The translations under genes were made by a program, and so were the position numbers. Under the pieces are notes generated by a model, which saw nothing but the letters and a program-made list of their open reading frames with translations, was not told where the DNA came from and searched no databases. From the NCBI GenBank assembly GCA_002310235.1, contig DBYO01000036.1, positions 83,912-147,911 on the forward strand: a stretch of 64,000 bases of DNA. The letters are read 5' to 3'. Positions 1 through 6,423 of the stretch are shown one piece after another (position 1 is the first letter of the stretch; every line of letters starts with the position of its first letter). This stretch comes from Bacteroidales bacterium UBA1184. GTDB lineage: Bacteria; Bacteroidota; Bacteroidia; Bacteroidales; ML635J-15.

Positions 1-947
1 TCGGTTGCAGTAGAATCGGCAACAGCAGTTGTGTCGGCTTCGGCAACAACAGCGGTAGTGTCGGTTTCTGCAACAGGTTCGTTGGTGCTGGTTCTTGATG
101 CTTCTGCCTTCTTCAATGCTACGATTGTTTGGTCTGCAGTGATGAGTGCACTACGGATTTCTTCGTAGTTGTAAGTTTCCCAGAATTCGAGAACAGCAGC
201 CTGCTTCAAAAGTTTTTCAACACGTTCCGGATCCTTAATACCTGGAAGTTCGATGTGGAAAACACCCTTTACAGCAACGTCCTTCTGGATGTTGGGTTGA
301 ACAACGCCAAACTGGTCAATACGTTTGTTGATAACGTCGTAAGCATTACCGATTGCAGCATCGTATTCCTTTGTCAAGTAATCGATTACTTCGTCGTCGG
401 TTGATGTTATCTGTATCTTGTCCTGGTTTTGCGAAGTTGCGAAATGGAATGCCATAGCTGGCTTGTCTGCCATCTGCAGTTCCTTGTAAGCCTTGCCGAA
501 AGTTTCGATGAAACTGGTACCGGTCTGGTCAGAAGTCTGCTTTCTGGCGTTTTCGATTGCTGCCTGAAGTGCTGGTTCGTTGTTGTCTCTTGCAAGTGAC
601 AAAAGCACATCTTCTGCAGAAATTTCCATCGAAATATTCATACCGCCCTTAAGGTCCAAACCTAAGTTCAATTCTCTTTCCTTGCAATCCTTGTAGGTGT
701 ATTTTCTAATAAGTCTGTACACCACTTGGTTGTCAACTGAATCCAAGTATGCCTTCTTTTGCTTGTCGATCAAGCTGTTGCGCTCGGCATCTGTAAGATT
801 GCCATAATTTCCGTTATCAACGTATGCTTGCGCGTATTCTTCTGCATCGCCTTCTACCTTGTTCACTACGAAAGTGAAGGAGAGGTAGTACAAGCTGATG
901 ATTGCAAGCAGTACCGATAATAAAATAATCGCTCCTCTGTTACGCAT
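1..947 (-). CDS. secD: Protein translocase subunit SecD/SecDF, N-terminal part (cut by window edge)
   Basis: The first 315 codons of SecD, or of the fused SecDF usual in Bacteroidota; the rest lies outside the window, so fusion cannot be confirmed. It is an inner-membrane component that uses the proton motive force to help SecYEG/SecA complete export. The start is ATG at 947-945 (MRNRGAIILL). One N-terminal transmembrane helix (residues about 5-27) is followed by the SecD D1 motif LGLDLKGGMN near residue 95 and a periplasmic P1-type region with NKRIDQFGVVQPNIQ near 230. The last visible stretch (about 290-315) is a low-complexity linker rich in Ala, Thr, Glu and Asp. Most of the envelope proteins in this window depend on Sec export. 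Confidence 0.93.
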   Translation of the reverse strand, partial: MRNRGAIILLSVLLAIISLYYLSFTFVVNKVEGDAEEYAQAYVDNGNYGNLTDAERNSLIDKQKKAYLDSVDNQVVYRLIRKYTYKDCKERELNLGLDLKGGMNISMEISAEDVLLSLARDNNEPALQAAIENARKQTSDQTGTSFIETFGKAYKELQMADKPAMAFHFATSQNQDKIQITSTDDEVIDYLTKEYDAAIGNAYDVINKRIDQFGVVQPNIQKDVAVKGVFHIELPGIKDPERVEKLLKQAAVLEFWETYNYEEIRSALITADQTIVALKKAEASRTSTNEPVAETDTTAVVAEADTTAVADSTAT

Positions 948-992
948 TTTTACTAAATTTTTTACTAAGTTTACATAAAATTTTTAAGGTCG

Positions 993-1000
993 CAAATATA
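993..1000 (-). promoter_or_regulatory. Candidate -7 box (TATATTTG) for secD
   Basis: Matches the Bacteroidota TAnnTTTG consensus on the minus strand, about 45 nt before the secD start codon. No well-spaced -33 TTTG was found. Confidence 0.45.
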
Positions 1001-1036
1001 GTGTTTTTTTCAAAAAGAACGATGGTTAATTTTTTT

Positions 1037-1492
1037 TTATTTTTTCAATGTCAAATTCCCTGTTCCAAAGTCAATTACAGCCTTGTATTTTTTGAGGAAA
1101 TCGCTGCCGAGAATGCCTATTATCCGTTGGCCTAACATGCTTTCGTAGAGGGAGTTTATTTGATCGAGGCTGATGAACACGCCACGGGTTATGTTTACCG
1201 TGAATTTTCCAATTGCAAAATCCTTGATTTTCCCGACTTTCACATCGTCGATTGCGGCGTTGAGGCTGAAGTTTTTCCCGTTGTCCTTTATTTCGTGCAG
1301 ACGAATGCCCGAAAATATTTCGGCACTACTGTCGAAAACTGTGTTTGAGCAGCCGGTGTCAATCAGCATAAAATGCTTTTTTCCCGCAATTGTGCTTTTT
1401 ACAAAAAGATGTTTTCCTCCTCCTTCGAGCGACTTAATTGTTATCCGGCTCGTGTAGCTGTTCGGGATTTGTCGGTTCTGTTGTGCTTTCAT
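1037..1492 (-). CDS. Retropepsin-like aspartyl protease family protein
   Basis: A 151-residue protein with a single-domain aspartyl protease fold. The flap/active-site motif MLIDTGCSNTVFD starts at residue 42 (catalytic Asp45 of DTG), and a C-terminal IIGILGSDFLKKYKAVID strand resembles the second conserved block of bacterial gag-asp/retropepsin-like proteins. Such domains act as homodimers, because each chain supplies one DTG. No signal peptide is visible, so a cytoplasmic location is inferred. The only upstream ATG (1492) lies inside the antiporter gene, giving a 59-nt out-of-frame overlap; co-transcription and translational coupling are likely. Substrate unknown. Family fairly sure, activity unproven. 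Confidence 0.8.
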   Translation of the reverse strand: MKAQQNRQIPNSYTSRITIKSLEGGGKHLFVKSTIAGKKHFMLIDTGCSNTVFDSSAEIFSGIRLHEIKDNGKNFSLNAAIDDVKVGKIKDFAIGKFTVNITRGVFISLDQINSLYESMLGQRIIGILGSDFLKKYKAVIDFGTGNLTLKK

Positions 1493-2744
1493 TGGTGGTT
1501 TCTGTCTGAGTTTCTATTGGAAGTATTGTTGTTGTGTCCCCTTGTGCTTTGGCTTTCTTTTTCTTGCCGAGTATTATTATGAGCAGACTGCAAAGTATTA
1601 TGCTTGTCAGTACTACCGCATAACCTATTTCTGCGATTTCCTGTCCGTACGGAAGACCTTCCTGCAGCGGGATGGATGCCAAAATTGCGGGAACAAGTCC
1701 TTTGGGCATCATTATCGACATCATAAGCTTGTCTTCGGGAGTGCAGTCCTTTCGCACAAGCAGGCGTACGGTCGGAATTCTTGTGAGAATTACCAGACAT
1801 ACAATCATTACGGAAATGAGATATATCAAAGGTGTGCCAAACTCGATTACAATTCCGATGTAAACGAAGAAATATGTCTGCAGTACGAATACTATTTCCG
1901 AAAAGAAGTTCTTTTCGTTGTCGTTGAGTTTGGCGGTTTCGATCTTGAAAATGCGTTTCCACAGCCTCATCTTGTCGAAATATTCCGAGTTGCCAAGCAC
2001 TATGCCGAACGACAGTGCGGCAATTCCACCGTTGAGACCGAGTAGTTCGGCGCAACCGTATATTATGAATACCAAAGCCAAAGTGGTGAACATCGAATTT
2101 TTTATTCCACGGATCCAGTTGAGCAGCAGGCTCCAGACAAAACCGCCGAACAATCCTAGCAGTATTGCCAGCAGGAACGACTTTGCCATGTCGCCAAGGA
2201 TCACGGTAGCCTCGAGGTCGCCAGCTTTCATGCTTTCGAGTACTGCCAAGCCCACAACAAGGCAAAGTACGTCGGTAAATGCCGATTCGAGCAGCAAAAC
2301 GGTGCCGGCTTTGTGTCCCATATTGAGTTGGCGAACCATAGGAATTACCACTGCCGACGAGGTGCCGCCGAGAATGGAGCCAAGGAAAAGCGCGGTTGTG
2401 AAATCAAAGTCGGCAAGCCACATGGTTATGCCAGTAACTATGCCTGCAGAAAATATAAAGTTGATGATGGTCACTAGCGTCGCTGATAGAATTGACGATT
2501 TTAGTTCCTGTAGTTTTAGTCCTACACCACTTTCAAATAGTATTATTATCAGGGTTATAGTTGTGAAAACACGGCCAACTTCTCCGAAAAAAATCTTGCT
2601 GTCGATGAAAAATCCTATTATTATACCAATAGTAATTAAAATTAATACATTTGGTATTTTTGTCTTGTCAAAAAGCTTGTTAAGTAGGTGGCTAAAGAAG
2701 ATTAAACCGCCCAAAAACATGACAATTATAGTAATTTTTTCCAT
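1434..2744 (-). CDS. Cation:proton antiporter (CPA family, Na+/H+ exchanger domain)
   Basis: A 436-residue membrane protein with about 12 hydrophobic segments across residues 1-395, followed by a charged cytoplasmic tail rich in Thr, Glu and Pro. Family signatures include LFESGVGLKLQEL near residue 69 and GGTSSAVVIPMVRQL followed by LLLESAFTDVLCLV near 125-160. The ESAFTD segment occupies the position where CPA1/CPA2 exchangers carry their ion-binding acidic residues. It would exchange Na+ or K+ for H+ across the inner membrane; the ion is not decidable from sequence. It lacks the C-terminal RCK/TrkA-N domain of Kef-type proteins. The tail overlaps the downstream protease gene in another frame. 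Confidence 0.88.
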   Translation of the reverse strand: MEKITIIVMFLGGLIFFSHLLNKLFDKTKIPNVLILITIGIIIGFFIDSKIFFGEVGRVFTTITLIIILFESGVGLKLQELKSSILSATLVTIINFIFSAGIVTGITMWLADFDFTTALFLGSILGGTSSAVVIPMVRQLNMGHKAGTVLLLESAFTDVLCLVVGLAVLESMKAGDLEATVILGDMAKSFLLAILLGLFGGFVWSLLLNWIRGIKNSMFTTLALVFIIYGCAELLGLNGGIAALSFGIVLGNSEYFDKMRLWKRIFKIETAKLNDNEKNFFSEIVFVLQTYFFVYIGIVIEFGTPLIYLISVMIVCLVILTRIPTVRLLVRKDCTPEDKLMMSIMMPKGLVPAILASIPLQEGLPYGQEIAEIGYAVVLTSIILCSLLIIILGKKKKAKAQGDTTTILPIETQTETTNESTTEPTNPEQLHEPDNN

Positions 2745-2762
2745 TTGTATTAAAAAAACAAT

Positions 2763-2770
2763 TATCTTTG
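2763..2770 (+). promoter_or_regulatory. Candidate plus-strand -7 box (TATCTTTG) in a divergent gap
   Basis: A perfect TAnnTTTG match on the plus strand. A TTG lies 15 nt upstream, closer than the usual 19-21. There is no plus-strand gene until 3114, and an intrinsic terminator intervenes at 2890-2926, so this box could start a short untranslated RNA. Confidence 0.35.
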
Positions 2771-2804
2771 TAGCCGATTTTGATTTTATGATCAGCTAGA
2801 TTTG

Positions 2805-2812
2805 CAAAAATA
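2805..2812 (-). promoter_or_regulatory. Candidate -7 box (TATTTTTG) for the antiporter/protease pair
   Basis: Minus-strand TAnnTTTG match about 60 nt before the antiporter start codon. Confidence 0.4.
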
Positions 2813-2889
2813 AAAAAAATTTCGATTGGAAATTGTTTTTCTGAAAGGGATATTAGATTTGGTTAGTAATTTGCTTTTTTCATAGGGTT

Positions 2890-2926
2890 CCGCCCGACGA
2901 CTCTCAAATCGTTGGGCGGGTTTTTT
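2890..2926 (+). terminator. Intrinsic terminator with no upstream plus-strand gene
   Basis: An 11-bp GC-rich stem (ccgcccgacga / tcgttgggcgg, one G-U pair) with an 8-nt loop, followed by six T. The orientation is plus, yet the nearest plus-strand gene starts 188 nt downstream and the gene behind is transcribed away. It fits the end of a short RNA started near 2763-2777, or an attenuator. Confidence 0.75.
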
Positions 2927-3101
2927 ATGGCTAGCGCATACGAGGATTTAATGATTTAAAAATTCAAAAATTCAATTATCTAATGATCAACTTTATTAAA
3001 CAACCTTCAGCTCAGCGAAGCAAAATTTTCAAATCTTCAAATTATTGAATCCTTGAATCCTTGAATTTTTAAATCAGCAAAGCTAATCCTTGAAATTTTC
3101 T
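2927..3101. other. AT-rich intergenic stretch with TTGAA-type short repeats
   Basis: With the promoter and terminator entries above, this completes the 369-nt gap 2745-3113. It contains no credible ORF. It holds repeated phrases of the form ttgaatcc and aaattcaa, plus two variants of a tcagcgaagc motif (near 3010 and 3073) that recur in other gaps of this window. Confidence 0.5.
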
Positions 3102-3109
3102 TACCTTTG
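3102..3109 (+). promoter_or_regulatory. Candidate -7 box (TACCTTTG) four bases before the start codon
   Basis: TAnnTTTG match ending only 4 nt before ATG 3114. If used, the transcript would be leaderless or nearly so. Confidence 0.5.
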
Positions 3110-3113
3110 TGCC

Positions 3114-3911
3114 ATGAAGAATATCTTTGCATCGTTGATTGTTGTTGTGCTGTCGCTTGTGGCGGTAGCGCAGGATGCTGCCGTGTTCAGCACCGATGTT
3201 GATGCTTCATTTGTCGATATCGATAGGTTGGGCAACATCTACCTCGTGAAGGACAATGTTGTGGCGAAGTACGATGCCGACATGAATTTTCTTTGCGCTT
3301 ACGACAATTATCCGGCGGGAAGCATGTCGTCGCTCGATGTTTCCAATCCGTTCAAGGTGATTGTGTTCTATTCCGAGTTCAACAAGCTGATTTATCTCGA
3401 CAGCAAACTTGCCGAGTTGCTTAGTCCCTTGATGCTCGACGATGCAGGACTATATAATATAAAGGTGGTTTGTTCGTCGTCGTATGGAGGATTTTGGGTG
3501 TTCGATGGGCAGAACTCATGCGTAAGGAGGGTAAATCCAAACTTGGAGGTGTCGCAGCAGGGAACCAACATATACGACAGGCTTGGCGATGCCGATGTGG
3601 TGGCTATGCGTGAATCGATAAACTATATTTTTCTGCTTACCGACGACGGCAAAGTGCTTATTCTCGATAAATTCGGAAATTTCTACCGCGCAATCGAAAC
3701 CGACGGCGAATGTGCCGACTTCTGCATCGACAACGACATCCTGTACTATAGTCGCAGCGGAGAAATCATGGCTTACGATGTTGCCGACGACAAGAAGGTT
3801 CCAATTCCAACAAACGGACAAAAAGCCGACAAGTTCCGCATAAGACACGATCTGCTTTATTTACTTGTCGAAAATAAATTGGAATGCAGAAAAATTCAAG
3901 TCGAAAAATAG
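3114..3911 (+). CDS. Exported protein of unknown function, propeller-like
   Basis: A 265-residue protein with a clear signal peptide (MKNIFASLIVVVLSLVAVAQ; cleavage expected after residue 19 or 20). The ATG at 3114 is preferred to an upstream in-frame TTG (3090) because the -7 box overlaps the longer version. The mature part consists of repeated short strands of the type DxxGNIYLV, GGFWVFDG, GKVLILDKFGNFY and GEIMAYD, which look like blades of a small beta-propeller. No sorting domain or lipobox is visible. It is followed after 51 nt by the deoxynucleoside kinase, so the two may be co-transcribed. Function unknown. Confidence 0.8.
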   Translation: MKNIFASLIVVVLSLVAVAQDAAVFSTDVDASFVDIDRLGNIYLVKDNVVAKYDADMNFLCAYDNYPAGSMSSLDVSNPFKVIVFYSEFNKLIYLDSKLAELLSPLMLDDAGLYNIKVVCSSSYGGFWVFDGQNSCVRRVNPNLEVSQQGTNIYDRLGDADVVAMRESINYIFLLTDDGKVLILDKFGNFYRAIETDGECADFCIDNDILYYSRSGEIMAYDVADDKKVPIPTNGQKADKFRIRHDLLYLLVENKLECRKIQVEK

Positions 3912-3962
3912 CTGCCGATTGTAAAAAAATCTATAAATTAGCACCGCAAAAAAATTAGAGGT

Positions 3963-4577
3963 ATGCATATAGCAGTAGCAGGAAACATTGGTGCCGGCAA
4001 AACAACTCTTACCAAATTGCTGGCAAAGCATTACGGATGGACTCCGAATTTCGAGGATGTTGACTATAATCCTTATCTCAACGATTTCTACGAGGACATG
4101 CAGCGTTGGTCGTTCAATCTTCAGATTTATTTCTTGAACAGCCGCTTCAACCAGATTCTCGAGATTCGCAAATCTGACAAGACAATAATACAGGACAGAA
4201 CCATATACGAGGACGCTTATATTTTTGCTCCCAACTTGCATTCGATGGGGCTTATGTCGTCGCGCGACTTCGACAACTATTTCAGTTTGTTCAAGTTGAT
4301 GACTTCGGTGGTTCAGGCTCCAGATTTGCTCATCTATCTGCGTGCCAGTGTTCCTACGCTTGTTCGCCAGATACAGCAACGCGGCCGCAAGTACGAATCG
4401 TCAATCCGTATCGACTATCTTACTCGTCTCAACGAACGTTACGAGGCTTGGGCTTCGGAGTACGACAGTGGCAAGTTCCTAATTATCGATGTCGATAACC
4501 TCGACTTCGCCAACAAGCCCGAGGACCTCAGCACAGTAATCGACAAGATTGATGCAGAATTGCACGGATTGTTTTAA
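3963..4577 (+). CDS. Deoxynucleoside kinase (dAK/dGK family)
   Basis: A 204-residue enzyme that phosphorylates deoxynucleosides to the 5'-monophosphates for nucleotide salvage in the cytoplasm. It carries the P-loop GNIGAGKTT at residues 7-15, the dNK-family DRTIYEDAYIFA segment near residue 78, and an Arg-rich lid region (VRQIQQRGRKYES) near 136. Length and motifs match bacterial deoxyadenosine/deoxyguanosine kinases; base specificity cannot be read off. It ends just before a strong terminator. Confidence 0.9.
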   Translation: MHIAVAGNIGAGKTTLTKLLAKHYGWTPNFEDVDYNPYLNDFYEDMQRWSFNLQIYFLNSRFNQILEIRKSDKTIIQDRTIYEDAYIFAPNLHSMGLMSSRDFDNYFSLFKLMTSVVQAPDLLIYLRASVPTLVRQIQQRGRKYESSIRIDYLTRLNERYEAWASEYDSGKFLIIDVDNLDFANKPEDLSTVIDKIDAELHGLF

Positions 4578-4601
4578 CCGATATACCTAAATATTATATA
4601 T

Positions 4602-4627
4602 AAGACACCTGCGGGTGTCTTTTTTTT
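4602..4627 (+). terminator. Intrinsic terminator after the deoxynucleoside kinase
   Basis: A perfect 8-bp stem aagacacc / ggtgtctt with a tcgc-type tetraloop (tgcg), running straight into a T tract (4621-4627). Confidence 0.88.
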
Positions 4628-4689
4628 GTGGATTATTTGACGGTAACTATATATGTGTTAAAACATAGTATTTTCGTTCGGGCTCTCTT

Positions 4690-4900
4690 CGTCATTCCGT
4701 AAAGTAGAACGAACAGCATAAGGAACGTTGCTTGTGAGTTCACTTATACGGAATCTCCTATTAGTACACAGAAGGAGATTACTCACTGCGTTTCGTGAAG
4801 GAGTTCCGCATAGTTGAACAATATTACGCTCTTCGTTCCGTATCGCGTTATTGTTCTAACTTGTGGACCCTTTAGCGCACGAAGCTTGCGAGTAATGACA
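4690..4900. repeat. Palindrome-rich intergenic element, about 210 bp
   Basis: The gap 4628-4928 has no gene. Its ends are imperfect inverted repeats (cgtcattccg at 4690 against cgagtaatgaca ending at 4900). It also holds internal inverted pairs: aatctcct (4752-4759) with aggagatt (4773-4780), and gttgaacaatattacgc facing gcgttattgttctaac (about 4812-4862). It resembles a non-coding palindromic or MITE-like element; no transposase is present. Confidence 0.5.
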
Positions 4901-4928
4901 AATTAGGGGCTCAAAATGAGTTAATAGT

Positions 4929-6401
4929 TTACTTATTTGATGGAGTAGACTTTTCCTCCTTCTTGCTGAATATCAGTAATCCTATAAACGTCAACAGTCC
5001 GTTTACAATAAGGATCTCGAAGCCGAACTTGTAGCCGAAGAACAGTTCCTCGGAATAGATGTTAAGGAGGTAGCTTATTATCGGAGAAAGGATTGCTATT
5101 ACAGGAACGGCCTTGTCGTTTGGTTTGCGATGCTTTAGGAAAAGTCCGAAGCAGAAAAGTCCCAGCAACGGCCCGTATGTGTAGCCGGCGATGTCGAAAA
5201 GCGTCTTAATGAGCGAATCGGTGTGGAACGGCTTGAAGACTATTATGATAAGAAAATATATTGCCGCAAAGGCAATGTGAGTCATTTTGCGGATCTTGGT
5301 CTTTTTCTGCTCGTCGTAGTTGGGCTTTTTGTCGAATTGCAGTATGTCGAAGCAGAATGTCGTGGTGAGCGAGGTTAGCGTTCCGTCGGCACTAGAGTAG
5401 CCTGCGGCAACGAGACCTATAATAAAAATAATCCAGGTAGCTGAGCCTAAATTCTGAGCTACAGCAGCGAATATGCTGTCGGATTTTTCTGGCAGTGCAA
5501 AGCCGGTTTGCGATGAATAGGTCATCAATGCAACGCCAAGGGCAAGGAAAAGGAAGTTTACGATGACGATGCACACGCTGAACGAAATCATATTCTTCTG
5601 AGCTTCCTTGAGCGACTTGCAGGTGAGGTTTTTCTGCATCATGTCCTGGTCGAGGCCAGTCATTGCAATGGTGATGAAGGCTCCGCTAAGAATCTGCTTC
5701 AGGAAGAAGTTGTTCGACCGCCAGTCGGTGTCGAACATGCGCGTGTAGCCTTCGTCGGCAGCCTGTGACATCATGTCGAAGAACGAAATGTCCATTTCTT
5801 TGAGCAGGAAAACTATGGTCACAATTGTGGACAGCAGCATGAAGGTGGTTTGCAATGTGTCGGTCCAGATTATTGTTTTGATTCCGCCCTTGAATGTGTA
5901 AACCAGTATAAGCACGATGAAGAACAACGCCAGAGCCCAGAAGGGGACACCGATTGCCTTGAACACAAATTCGTGCAGCACGAAAACCACAAGGTACATA
6001 CGCAGAGCCGAACCCATCAGCCTCGACACGATAAAGAAAAACGAACCCGTTCGTTGCGAATTGCTGCCGAAACGTTTGTCTAGGTAGGTGTATATCGATG
6101 TGAGGTTAAGCTTGTAGTACAGCGGCAGTAGTACAAATGCAATTACAATGTAGCCTATAGTATATCCGAGCACAACTCCAAAGTATGTAAACTGGCTGCT
6201 TTGGACGTATCCTGGAACCGACATGAACGTCACGCCCGAGAGCGAAGCTCCAATCATTCCGTATGCCACCACAAACCATGGCGACCTGCGGTTGCCGGTG
6301 AAGAATGTGTCGTTGTTGGCTTTTCTTGATGTGATGTGCGATATAAGAATCAGCAGGGCAAAGTAGCCTACAACTATGGAAGCGATTACGTAAGGGCTCA
6401 T
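4929..6401 (-). CDS. Sodium:solute symporter (SSS family)
   Basis: A 490-residue inner-membrane protein with about 13 hydrophobic segments, the SSS/LeuT fold. Recognisable features are the N-terminal TGNRRSPWFVVAYGMIGASL segment (residues about 36-55) with its GMIGASLSG sodium-site helix, the ALFFIVLILVYTFKGGIKTIIW region near 160, and GLVAAGYSSADGTLTSLTT near 330, where SSS transporters keep their second sodium-site Ser/Thr residues. The solute (sugar, sialic acid, amino acid) is unknown. Its start lies 22 nt after the stop of the PD40 protein gene, suggesting one operon. Confidence 0.88.
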   Translation of the reverse strand: MSPYVIASIVVGYFALLILISHITSRKANNDTFFTGNRRSPWFVVAYGMIGASLSGVTFMSVPGYVQSSQFTYFGVVLGYTIGYIVIAFVLLPLYYKLNLTSIYTYLDKRFGSNSQRTGSFFFIVSRLMGSALRMYLVVFVLHEFVFKAIGVPFWALALFFIVLILVYTFKGGIKTIIWTDTLQTTFMLLSTIVTIVFLLKEMDISFFDMMSQAADEGYTRMFDTDWRSNNFFLKQILSGAFITIAMTGLDQDMMQKNLTCKSLKEAQKNMISFSVCIVIVNFLFLALGVALMTYSSQTGFALPEKSDSIFAAVAQNLGSATWIIFIIGLVAAGYSSADGTLTSLTTTFCFDILQFDKKPNYDEQKKTKIRKMTHIAFAAIYFLIIIVFKPFHTDSLIKTLFDIAGYTYGPLLGLFCFGLFLKHRKPNDKAVPVIAILSPIISYLLNIYSEELFFGYKFGFEILIVNGLLTFIGLLIFSKKEEKSTPSNK

Positions 6402-6423
6402 GTCTCCGATGACGCTTTTTTGC

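Noticed and set aside
1918..2799. A 293-codon open frame on the plus strand
   Set aside because: It is the antisense of the antiporter gene; no family motif, low-complexity Ser/Ile-rich, and it runs against a well-supported membrane protein.
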